Source of the DNA: Zeugodacus cucurbitae | Taxonomy: Eukaryota > Arthropoda > Insecta > Diptera > Tephritidae | Direction of reading: 5' to 3' | NCBI RefSeq assembly: GCF_028554725.1 | Contig: NC_071668.1 | Location: 14,367,501 to 14,431,500 of the forward strand | Length of the DNA stretch: 64,000 bases | In this document: piece after piece, positions 21,930 to 32,878 of the stretch | How the letters are laid out: every line of letters begins with the position of its first letter | How positions within the stretch are numbered: the first letter of the stretch is position 1 | The notes under the pieces: model-generated | Seen by the model: the letters and a program-made list of their open reading frames with translations, nothing else | Database searches by the model: none | Told to the model about the DNA's origin: nothing | Translations under genes and position numbers: made by a program

Positions 21930-22763
21930 AAGGGGTTTTCAAAAGGGGCGCTACAAAAGTAGACCGATAGGGACAGCAAACGACGCCATATTTTTTCCCC
22001 CGCTTTCATTTCTCTTCAGTAAGGTTTTCCATTCCATCATGGAAAGATATACGATCCAACAACGAGTCGAAATTCTTTAAATTTTCTACCGAAATTCGGA
22101 AGAAAGTGGCCTCAATTTTAAGAGTGCTACGTCCAATTTATGGTTGTCATAATCATCCGGTCAGAACAACAATTGAACGCCTAGTGCAAAAGTTTGAATC
22201 CACAGGCACAGTAGCGCATTAATTGAGGAAGACTCAAATCAGTCTCTCACACGTCGTTCTCAAGCGTTGGGCATCTCTGTGAAGTCGTTGTGGCGAAAAT
22301 CGTTACCGCTCAATGATAACCAAATATTTTTGGCCCGAATTGGATGATATGGACTTGGACAATATGTGATTCCATCAAGACGGCGCCACTAGCCACACAG
22401 CGAATCTCATAACCGATTTATTGAAAACCAAGTTTGGTGCACGTGTTATCTCACGAAATGGCCCAGTCAATTGGCCGCCTCGGTCATGCGATTTGACGCC
22501 GTTAGATTATTTCCCATGGGGTTACGTCATGTCTATGGTCTATGCCAATAAACCAGTGACGATTGATGAACTTCCTACGTATATCGAACGTGAAATTGCA
22601 GCAGTATCGGCTGACATGCTTGAAAACCGTCGAAAATTGGACTCAGTGTCTGGATTTCTGTAAGCGTGCTCGTGTTGGCCTTGCAACAGAATTTCATTGA
22701 TAACCTAAACCGTTTTTGTTTCATTTAAATAAACTTTTGTAGCGCTCTTATTGAAAAACTCTT
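21930..22763 (+). mobile_element. rosa-like (DD41D) mariner element, internally deleted
   Basis: Flanked by TA on both sides, with imperfect terminal inverted repeats of about 30 bp sharing GCGCTACAAAAGT. The transposase reading starts at MERYTIQQRVEIL (about 22039), the N-terminal DNA-binding domain, but meets stops and a large deletion that removes the first catalytic aspartate. From about 22371 the C-terminal half reads FHQDGATSHTANLITDLLKT, then NWPPRSCDLTPLDYF and MLENRRKLD. Between the D of QDGA and the D of PLDYF lie 41 residues, the DD41D spacing of the rosa group first known from Ceratitis. It is a non-autonomous relic. Confidence 0.82.
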
Positions 22764-23248
22764 TATATCCACGACTTTGAAGACTTCAGTTGGTCGATAC
22801 TATACATATGTAGGTCGATCGGACTAGACCTCGGATAAGCAGAAATATAACCTGCTACATTGTGCATACAAAGTGAATTTGTGAAATTTCGGTCAATATA
22901 CTAAATCTTACCGATCTTTTTTTGAAATTTATTATTGCTTTTGTAACGGCATGAACAATTCTCCAATTATTTGGATAGAGCGGCTGAGTTTCAGTACTCG
23001 ACAGATGGAAACTCAGATCTGTTGCATTAACAGAAAACTGACTGTTATAGGAATGGATATCGGCAACACCAATACACTTGAGACAACTTCGAGTACATAG
23101 ATTTTGTTTATAAACATTAAAAACAGATACGTAAATTAAACTTATTGGGCTCTTACGAGAATGGAAATTTTTGAATTTAGTTTCTTTAAATTTAGTTATG
23201 TATATTAATTATTCATTATTCATTCGTTATTCATGTTAATTATATTAC
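22764..23248. other. Non-coding
   Basis: No gene or repeat recognised between the mariner relic and the next HINE copy. Confidence 0.5.
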
Positions 23249-24327
23249 AAACAAGTAAGGAAGGGCTAAGTTCGGGTGTAACCGAACATTTTATACTCTC
23301 GCAATTTATTTATTTGACTTAATTAATATTATATAAAACACAATTTGACCCACATATTCGTCATATATATTGTATAAAGTCCATTGAAAGTTGGAAAACA
23401 TTATATTAGGTTAGAAGCACCGAGGTCCTCATGTTCGATATATGGGTCTTAAAAACCTAAGGTCTGATTTCGGCAATTTTTAGTATGGTGCTGCCACACT
23501 ATTAACATAGTATTTGTGTAAAGTTCTGCACCGATATCTTCACTAGTGCTTACTTTATATATTGTAAAGTTAACGATTCAGATCGTCTTCAAAGTTCTGG
23601 TGAATAGGAAGTAGGCGTGGTTGTGAAGCGATTTGGCCTATTTTCACAACATATCATTGGGATATAAGGAAACTATTACAAACCAAGTTTCATTGAAATC
23701 GGTCGAGTAGTTCCTGAGATATGGTTTTTGACCCATAAGTGGGCGAGGCAACGCTCATTTTCATTAAGTGAGTTAAACCGCTTTTAATAATTTTCAACCT
23801 AACCTTTGTATGGTAGGATAGCGTGGTTATTACCCGATTTCTTTCATTTTTGGATTGTATTAAGAAGTGGCTTAAAAAAACGACTGCAGAAAGTTTGGTT
23901 TATATAGCCCACCTCCCCAAAAAAATTACATCCAAATATGCCCCTTTCTAGTGCGATACTTTATTCCAAATTTTACTGTTATAACTTTATGGTTTAGTTA
24001 TGACACTTTATGTGTTTTTGGTTTTCACCATTTTGTGTGGCGTGGCAGTGAACCGATTTTGCCCATTTTCGAAAGCAACTCTCTCATGGTCCCAAGGAAC
24101 ATGTTTTCCAAGTTTCTTTAATTTATCTCAATTTTTACTCAAGTTATCGCTTGTACGGACGGACGGACAGTCGGACAGACATCTGGATTTCAACTCCACT
24201 CGTCATCCTGATCATTTATATATATATATAACCCCATATCTAACTCTTTTATTTCTTGGTGACACAAACAACCATTATGTGAACAAAACTATTATACTCT
24301 GTGCAACATGTTGCGAGAGTATAAAAA
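23249..24327 (-). mobile_element. Helentron-like (HINE) element, family 1 copy 3
   Basis: Nearly full-length on the minus strand. The 5' end is at 24327 (TTTTTATACTCTCGCAACAT). The GTCTGTCCGACTGTCCGTCC tract lies at about 24157-24182. The 3' end has the inverse block TATACTCTCGCAA (+, 23292-23304), a perfect hairpin GTTCGG-GTGTAA-CCGAAC (23270-23287) and AAACAAGTAAGGAAGGGCTA at the edge. It belongs to the same subfamily as copies 2, 4 and 6. Confidence 0.82.
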
Positions 24328-26889
24328 TCGGGTTGGGAACACTTTACGTTTCGAATCAAAATTTCAGTTTAAATAATTTTTGATATTTTGATATGATATT
24401 TTGGTTTAGAAATGGTTTCATAAAGTCTGGGAACAGATTAGTGTCTGAGAGCAGTTTTAATATCTTTACAGTATCAAATATATGTTTGGTACAATATATT
24501 ATGCTGTGCACGTATACTGTTTTTTTCCCAATTTTTTTTTTTTTTCATTTTAATCATTAATCCCAACAATCTTTCTTAAGAACAGTTGACTGTTAGATAT
24601 TTGAAAGGAAAGTCTGTTAATAAATGCTTTCATTACTTGTTCATATAATAAATTTGATACTTTTGATGATTTTTTGGTGTTATTTTTCAAATTTTTTGCT
24701 CTAAATATGAGTATATGGGTCTATATTTTACCACTTCAAATCTATATTTGTTATAACTCCTAACGTAAATCGCCATATATCAACAAAATTTGGCGTTTGC
24801 GCCCACTAATCGATAAGAAACGCGAATTACACCTTGAATTGCGCGTATTAAGCGATCCAGCGATCGCCTGAGTGATGGAGCGCACAAACTATCGCCAATT
24901 GCACAAAAGCTAAGGTCAATAAGTGTTTATACGACTGACTAACTATGCACAAAGCTAAATTTTGCTAACATCAGCATGTGTGGGCATGTTTTTGCAATGT
25001 CCTCTAGAAATTAAGTTGATAAATCTAAGTGGTTGCGGAGAGAGCAACTAACACACACACTCCTACTATCTATACACACACCTACCTGTGTATGTCTGTT
25101 TGTTGCATACATTTTTATGACGGGCCTGTACGCATTTGACTAACAAAAACCGCGGTGTTACAACGGTAAATTGAAACTGACGCATAAAGAACAAAAACTA
25201 AAACCTTTACAACAATTTGTTTGCGCGCAAAAGCAAAAGCAAAGTGCAATTCCAATTGATTGGTCGAATGGGCGTTTTGAGGTCCAATATGAGTAGGTGC
25301 GTGTGTGTGAGTCGGGTGTGTGCTTGTGGTCAGTTCAAGGCGAGTCAATATTTATGCAATTTCGCGCGCAATCACTAAAATACCCGAATTTTGTAAAATA
25401 CCAAGCGCGAAAAAAATACACACCAACAACAACTAACAACAACAATGTTTCTTTGTATGTAAACGATTGACGCGTTTTTGGTCGCGTATACGCCCCAGTG
25501 CATCAAGGACACGCCAACGTTATTCATATACGTTATGCAATTTCGCGAACTAAATGCACACACCTATATACTAGTATATATGGTATAACGGTAAAGCCGT
25601 TTGACTGTGCGGGGATGGTCGCTTTGTTAGCTAGTCTTTTTGTACGCAGAAATTGCGCGCGAAGCTTAACTGAGACGCAATTTCATGCATTTGCATACAC
25701 ACACATACATATCTACTCATATGTATATGTGGCATGTTTGTATGTATTTTTGCATTTTGTTGCGTTTGATTGCGAAATTGTGCACAACTTGTGTTGTTCT
25801 CTCAGCCTTGCGTCCGTCCGCAGTGTATTTTTAAGCCCACCACTAAATATACACGGAACACATAGTGTAGGCATTCGACCAGTAGTAATCCGTTGGCAGT
25901 AACGGTGAGCTATTGTGGCGCTGACTCTGCACTAACAAAATGCCAACACACAAGCAGCAACAACAACATTGGTGCCCGAATGGGCCACAACTCATTGCAA
26001 GCTATCGAATTGAGCTATCTTCGAGGTAGGGTGAAATGAAAATTACTCCTTCTCGTCTATGAAAATTCAGCAGGCGAATGGCTCAATCGCACAGTGTTTT
26101 GTAGGTTCTTTGGTTTCATAAACTTTGTAAGATCTTTTCATTCTTTAGTTCGATTTACTAAGTTTCTTCTAGAGCAAGGCTAGTATCCTCTCATATGTGC
26201 TCAAATCCATTCCTTGCTTTCTTTCGTCCACCAGAAAATTAACTCGCTCTTTCCCCACTTTCAAGTCAATCAAATCGTAAAATCTTCTAATCTCAAATCA
26301 TTTTAATTCGAAGATCTAATGCGAGGAAGATCTATTCAAAAGAATGCTTGACCAGTCCCACATACCATCATTAGGCTCATTGTGCTCCAAAGATTGTATC
26401 TGATTAAAGTTTATTCGGACTTGACCTAGACCCACCCCTATGTCGTGCTTTCCATAAGGTCCGATCTTATCAAGGCTCCTCTTCTATTGACTTCTCATTA
26501 GATAAGGTCGATAACAACCCCCAATTTCTCTTACAATTACAAAAAGACAGGAACTGCCTTTACTTTTTCAAAGACCTAGAGGTAGCTCTGGATATATAAT
26601 TCCCTATAGTGTGGTTCGCTCTCTCTTAAGAATAGCAGTTACTGAACTTCACGATTCAAACATGGCTAGATCGACAAAAAACTATATTGAGAAAACTGGC
26701 CTGGAGTTCCGGTAAAGTCGAACCTCACGGTTATTATATTCCTTATCACTGTGCTCGGCGACATCTAACGAATAATCGTCATAACTGCGTTTACAATCCT
26801 AACCAAAGTTAATTGGACCATAATCTTTGTATCCTCCAAACTTTGTTTGTCCGATAAGTATTGAGATTCATGAAATTTTAAATCTGTTT
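24328..26889. other. Non-coding, no gene recognised
   Basis: T-rich 24530-24550, (CA)n near 25052, CAACAA runs at 25424-25445 and 25963-25970. Part of 25600-25900 is less AT-rich with a GCGTCCGTCCGCAGTG patch, but no domain-bearing frame appears on either strand. Confidence 0.5.
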
Positions 26890-27575
26890 CTTCTTCTGTT
26901 TTTTGTTCGTCGAGGACTTTACTTTTCAATTGCCTACTTAGTCCATAGTAGCACCTGTTGGCAAGTGTGATTCTGCGTTGGATTTCCAGGCTGACATTGT
27001 TAATGCTGGTTCCCAGGTAGACGAAATTATCTACAACTTCTTATAGAAGATTATACCTTCTCTATTTAGTTCTGCAGCTCGTATTATTTTCTCCAGCATC
27101 AGGTTAAAGAAATCACACGAGAGTGAGTCACCTTGTCTGAAACCTCGTCTGGTATTGAACGGCTCGGAGAGGTCCTTCCCGATCCTGACGGAACTTTTGG
27201 TGTTGCTCAACGTCAGCTTACACAGCCGTATTAGTTTTGCGGGGATACCAAATTCAGACATCGCGGCATAAAGGCAGCTCCTTTTCGTGCTGTCGAAAGC
27301 AGCTTTAATGTCGACAAAGAGATGCTGTGTGTCGATCCTATTTTCACGGCTCTTCTCCAAAATTTGGTGAATATCTGGTCTGTTGTTGATTTTCCAGATC
27401 TAAAGCCACACTGATAAGGTCCAATCAGTTTGTTGACGGTGGGCTTTAGTCTTTCACACAATACGCTCGACAGAACCTTATACGCGATGTTGAGGAGGCT
27501 TATCCCACGGTAATTGGCGCAAATTGTGGGGTCTCCCTTTTTGTGTATTGGGCAGAGTACACTGAGATTCCTATC
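26890..27575 (-). pseudogene. LINE reverse transcriptase, copy C (antisense, internal deletion)
   Basis: The same family as copy B, read on the minus strand. Motifs in order: VNKLIGPYQCGFRSGKST, HLFVDIKAAFDS (first catalytic aspartate), CLYAAMSEFGIPAKLIRL, FRQGDSLSCDFFNLMLEKII. The reading then jumps at about 27042 from IIFYK straight to the EVVDNFVYLG region. This deletes about 220 bp with the YADD catalytic box. The 3' side ends inside the SRQLKSKVLS region (about 26895), so thumb and C-terminus are missing. A frameshift lies near 27360. It complements copy B, which lacks the first catalytic motif and keeps YADD. It is a dead copy. Confidence 0.85.
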
Positions 27576-29790
27576 GTCTTTTTACAGAACAAAAATTCAG
27601 TCCATGCTTTCGGTTTTTGAAATTTCTTTATTATTGAAGAAAGCGTTGAAAGAGATACTTAAGGTCACCAAGAAGCTTACATTCTGAGATGAAAGTATGC
27701 TAAAGAAAGGATAATCAACATCCGAGCTCCACAGAGAACCTTTGATCATAATACTACCTTAGTATAATAAATCTTGTTCTAGATATAAGAAAACGATGAA
27801 CTTTGGAGACAGTCTGAAGATAGCACTCTTACCCTTGCGATCCCAGCGAACATAATTAAATTGAAGCTACTGTCGCGGGGTTCTAGGCTATAGATTTTAT
27901 TTTCTAAAAGGTGTCTTAAAAACATGACTTCAACTTTCTGACTAACATCTCTCCAAAACCCAAAAATAATAACCGTCAGATTTAACCCATCTCAAAACAC
28001 GGTATCCCTTCCGCATACGCATGAAGATGATGTGTGGAATCGCTCCATAGCTGCATTTCAACACACTACCAGACAAGGCAGGCAGGCTGTATGCTCAATT
28101 CAAATGGAATTTGGGATTTTGATTTTGATTGCGAATTCGAATAGATTGTGGTATTTTTGAAGCAACCGTCTGCCAGCCTAGTGAAGTCTGCCGATTACGA
28201 CGATTACGGCCGGACAGTACGAACTCGCTACATCCAGTGTGTGTGTGTTGTGTGTTGGACTGAGTGCCTCAATGCATCAATTCAGTGCGTCGACTGTTGC
28301 TGCTGGAGGTTTGTTGAATTGTCAGAACAGAGCTTTCAGGTCTTTTTGTTCAACTGCCCGGCTGTCAGATTTTCAGATTTTCGCTGTGTCGACTGTGCGT
28401 AAGCGAGCGACAAAGAGGAGAGAGGGAAGGAAGGGAGAGTGAGTGCCGGTGGGAGGCTATGTGGCCGAGGTGCTTAGGCATTTGGCTCTGTGTTTTTACT
28501 TCAATGGCGAAACGATTGTTTGTTTGATTGACTGATTGGATGCGTTGCCACTGAGTTGGACGGCTGAACGAAATGGGTGCGTAGCCTGTCCTCTCTCTAT
28601 AGGCTTTGGCTTTTATTTCTTATTTTCTGCTGCACCATACGCACTCATACATCCCTAACTGTTTTTTTTTTTTTGGTCGGTCGGTCGCTGCCTTGCAATG
28701 ACTCCACCGAGAGTCCATTTTATGGCGTTCTGCTGTTCTCCAGTGGGCTTGTGTCTATGTGTATGTGTGCTTGTCGGCTTTTTGTATGCACATTCAGGCA
28801 TTTTAATTCGGTACAAATTTGATTTTGCTAACCTGGAAAAGCTGATTTGCACAAATAGTCGAAACCGCTTTGGCTCTCGTTGTTTTGTTCACTCGGATGC
28901 GAGTGTGTGTGTGACTATTTCGTTGGCTTTCGCATCAATACGCATTTATATTGCTCTATGGGCTTACATTGTCCATTGTCGTCCCCTCGAACTCCGCTGC
29001 TCCAACTCTTTTTTGGTTCGAAACGCTTGTGTACATATGGTCGTTGCAATTCACTTGCTTTCAGCGGATTTATTCGCTTCAATGCATTTAACGTTTGCCA
29101 ACGTTTTATGAACATTTTCGCCATTTCTTTCGATTTGAATCGAGAATCGAGCAAAAGTCCAAAAATGATTTGTGTAGAATTGCTGTTGTTGCAATGAACT
29201 CGAGATTGTAGTTCGTTTTTTATTTTGGAATAGTATAAGTTGGAATCTAGTGAGTGTTGAATTGAGTCTTTTTGGACTTCTTAGTTCGGTATAACAGATT
29301 CGGATAATGGTTCTGTCTTTAGAAGATTTTATTAAGGGAATAATTTTGGCTTGATTAACTTGCAGTTCGAGTAGGTATATATATTTGGGAGACAAGTAGT
29401 TTTGAAAGTAATAAACCTGCTTTAAGTTCTTTGGTATTAGGTCGCAGAATAAGAGATCGTAAAATGGAGTCACTCCAGCTGAAGATGATGATTTCGATGC
29501 GGTTAATCAATTCATCAACGATCGAGATTTCATCTCCACCCACCCAACGCCGGCTAATATCAAGGTTTCATTTCATTTTTGGGTTACGTTCTAGGTCCTC
29601 AATATTTTCAGAAGACTTTTTACTAATTCGCTTCTTGGCACAGTGAATGGCAAATCGAAAAAACTATAGACGTCGACACACATTCAATATTCGATGGTGT
29701 TCATTTCACCTCTTTCTCGAGCGGTATGCATCATCTCATTAATTTAAAATCTAAATCCTTCTAACATCAAATGTTTACTTTCTTCTCTAA
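27576..29790. other. Non-coding; leader-like GC-richer patch at 28140-28560
   Basis: 28140-28460 is less AT-rich, with repeated GTGTGTG, TCAGTGCGTCGACTG and GTCGACTGTGCG. This resembles fly promoter or 5' UTR DNA on the + strand. No splice-defined exon can be drawn. The rest (28570-29790) has overlapping open frames on both strands without any domain. Confidence 0.45.
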
Positions 29791-29927
29791 AGTGCCCTGG
29801 AGACGATCAAATAATTGCGTCAAACAGTGCATATGTGTTAGTGATGTTCAATCGTGTGTTGCCCGCAAACGTTCAAATTAACACGTCAAACATCAGTTTA
29901 GTTTTGAGTTCGTAACGAACGGTCATC

Positions 29928-30023
29928 ATGTCATCGTCGGATGATGATGATCTATTATTGGCATGTGCTGTAATTCTTATGAAAAAAAATTTCTCCATTT
30001 TTGTATTATTTTATACTATTTAG
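29928..30023 (+). pseudogene. N-terminal remnant of a Harbinger-type transposase
   Basis: A 31-codon open frame starts MSSSDDDDLLLACAVILMKK and runs out in a stop inside the T-rich microsatellite. The acidic start followed by a leucine-rich stretch is typical of Harbinger (HARBI1-like) transposase N-termini in insects. The same frame with three changes is in copy 2 (51629-51724). The rest of the transposase has been lost, so it has no catalytic domain. Confidence 0.5.
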
Positions 30024-30188
30024 TTTATTTTATTATATTTGATTTTAGTTTATTTTATTTTATTATTTTAATTTATTTTATTATGTATTTTATTTTATTT
30101 CATTTCATTTTATTTTATTTTATTTTATTTATTTTTTTATTTAATTTAATTTAATTTATTTATTTTATTTTATTTTATTTTATTTTTT
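30008..30188. repeat. TTTTA-type microsatellite inside Harbinger copy 1
   Basis: About 180 bp of TTTTA, TTTA and TTTCA units. The equivalent tract in copy 2 is about 540 bp, which accounts for most of the 382-bp size difference between the two elements. Confidence 0.85.
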
Positions 30189-30529
30189 CCGCTTCGCTCT
30201 ACTTCACTTTTCTATGTCCTCTCAGCTTGAAATCTTCCCTGCAAATGAGCTCATGCTTGTCAAACATGAGTGGAGACGATCAAATTATCGTCCGTCAAAT
30301 AGAAATATCAAAAATTTTTGATTTTCATCAAACAGAGCCGACAACAAGTAGGTGAAGCGTACGTGTAGCCGACGAGAGCCGACGACACCAACACACTTAA
30401 AGTGTTTGACGCAATTATTTGATCGTCTCCAAGGCACTTAAGAGCCAGAAAATAGAAATAGGATTTGTCAGAGGCCATATATTAGATTAGATGAAGAGTT
30501 GAGGAACATAATGGGACCTAATGTCTATT

Positions 30530-30745
30530 GTGCTCTCTCTCGTGTAATCCCAGAATACCTTCCACTCCAGGCGATTTTAGAAAACTTTATTGCTCTACAG
30601 GGCTGATGGACGCCAAACTTTCCCTTTGGAGATAGAGAGACCCTGACTCCTTTTCTCGCAATCGCCGGACAGTCAAAGAGTCGATGCTCAGGTGTCACTG
30701 CTGTCCATATATACTTCATATTAAAGCCATGACTAATCATGGTTA
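30530..30745 (-). pseudogene. LINE C-terminal fragment (post-RNase H)
   Basis: On the minus strand an open frame reads TAVTPEHRLFDCPAIARKG and continues to FSKIAWSGRY. The EH-LF-CPA pattern is that of the zinc-finger-like tail after RNase H in I/Jockey-type LINEs. It is short and isolated, with no detectable tail or duplication, and a different family from 14391-15217. Confidence 0.45.
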
Positions 30746-32878
30746 TATGTAAAATCTCAAGGAATTCAGCCTTTAAGTCACATTATTTGGATGGATTTTA
30801 TGCGTCTAGCCTTAGGAACTATATTTTCTGCAAATGTTACACCTGAGACTTTCATCTTTATTCATATTTTCTGTCATTATTTTTAAACAATGCAAGTAAT
30901 ACAAGAGTCCAGTATTGAGTATACTTTGTTTCTTCTACAGCCTTCTACTTTCTCTAAGCTCCAAGCTCTCTTTTCTCCGGAGTTCACTTTTTTTTACCTT
31001 CAGAATCGGTAATCTAATTTCCCGTCGTACCGGCCTTCTTTTTACTTTTCTTCAAGCTTTCACTAGATGGCGTGAAGTTTTAATTGTTGTAAATTATTAA
31101 CCGAAAGAGCAGAGCTGATTAACGGGAATTTCTTCAGAAATGAATTTTCATTTCAGAAATACATCGCTATGCTTGAGATTCCATATAAAATAGCCGGTTT
31201 ATATTCAATTTCCTATAATTTTAGGATTCACTACGTGTCCTGGATCAACCAACTATCCATTTAATGAGAATCTAGTTTTTGTACATTAATTTTCTTATGA
31301 TTTTCCTTATAACTTCTAAACTTCCATGGATTTTATACCCTTTTATAGTGCTACCTCAACTCAAGTCCTCTCGTATTACCCTTCCAATGTCGTTCTCTAC
31401 TTTTATACACGTATTTAAATTAATCAATGCAACAAAAAGAAACTTAATCTTATGCAAATGATAAAGGAATAAATTGAAAAGTCATGCAAGTCATAGCCGC
31501 CAGCGTTTAGTCATACTTAAAGTGGATACAAGCGACTTTCTATTTATGCCGCGGGGCGCAAAAGCAACACTGAGTCAGCTGCTTAGCGCTTCAGGCAGTT
31601 AAAGTTTTCATAGATATGTGCTACACTCTAACGGCGCTTAACTCCATGCGAAAGTTACTTATAAGGACTCACATAAGGATATGCGCATAATATATGCGAG
31701 CGAGCGGGTGTCGAACGCTGTCATCATTGCGCTTAAGTGAATAAGTGCGTTGAGTAAAGTGAGCATGACAATAAAATTAAATCAATGACAGCGCAATTTT
31801 TTTTATTTTTTTATTTAATTTTTTTTTTATTTTTTTTCAATTTTTTCATTTTTTTTTAATTTTTTTTTTAATAGCAACACTAACAAGCGTTTGCAATAAA
31901 ATAAAGTGTAACTAAATGTTAAAATCTTTTTTTTTTGGTCGTTCGAAATTTGATACTTTTTTATGACTTGAGCCACTTTGCTTGTCAGCTTTTGCGCTAT
32001 TTTCTGTCACATTTTTTCACAATTTCTCTTTCATATGTGAAAACTTTAGGGAATTTGCCTAAAAAGCTGTCAGTGATTTGTTGTTACTTGCCTTGTGTGC
32101 GCTCCCCTTCCTCCAAGCAAGCTCGAAAAACTTGCTGTTTTAGTTTACCGTTGTAATTTTCAAGCGCCTAACGGCAGTTTTTTTTGTTCTCCCTCATATG
32201 ACGCTGAGTATGTCTCTCATATGCTGTGAGTGTAAACCTTATGCGGGTGTGTACATTTGATTATTTGAAAAAAATCACTAAAGGATAACGTATAGGCAAG
32301 CAGGATGTTTCCCCTAAGGGTATTTCGCGGCGCGCAAAGTGATTTGTTTGCCAATTTACATATTCATGCATTATGCTTATGGCTCAAAATAGCTCTAAAC
32401 TCACACTTAAGACCCTTGCTTACTCGCGGCACCATCGCCACCAACATCACCACCTCTACTAACTTCCTTAGCGGCGATAACCACCTCGGCGCGCTTTAAC
32501 GTTAACTAAGCATATGCGCACGCTTTTCTATAATATAAATTTTTTTTGCTTTTCAATAAGCATTATTTTTTCAAGTCATGTGCATATACTTATGTATATG
32601 CCTTATTTGTTTGTATATTTATGGTTCTTGGGTATCAATGCCATATCATATCCCAGCGCGTTTTCCAATTCGTTGCATTTTTCTTTAGCAAAATTTTCAT
32701 TTGCATTCTTGTTGTTGTTCCCCTATTTTCGTTTTTTTTTTTTTGTTATATTTTTTGCCTATTGAATTTCAATAAAGTATTTGGCGATAATTTTGCATAA
32801 AGTATGATGCTTCGCCAGTCAAATTGAATCGTTAGAAAATTGAATTGAGTCAAAATTGAATGGAAAGTACTCAGTTTA
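30746..32878. other. Non-coding, T-rich stretch at 31795-31875
   Basis: Poly-T/A runs at 31795-31875 and 31927-31938; elsewhere ordinary AT-rich DNA. No domain-bearing frame was seen. Confidence 0.5.

Larger units (their letters stand above)
29791..30438 (+). mobile_element. PIF/Harbinger-like non-autonomous element, copy 1
   Basis: TAA target duplications (29788-29790, 30439-30441) enclose 36-bp terminal inverted repeats with one mismatch, starting AGTGCCCTGGAGACGATC. A 3-bp TWA duplication is the hallmark of PIF/Harbinger. Inside are a 31-codon remnant of a transposase start (29928), a TTTTA-type microsatellite and an internal extra copy of the terminal motif (TGGAGACGATCAAATTATCG at 30271). 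The partner at 50832-51861 is the same element in opposite orientation. Confidence 0.8.

Noticed and set aside
25498..25902. 134-codon plus-strand frame
   Set aside because: No recognisable domain, crosses CA-rich and TATA-rich DNA, no neighbouring exon signals.
29051..29473. 140-codon minus-strand frame
   Set aside because: Overlaps plus-strand frames of equal length, no known domain, mixed low-complexity content.
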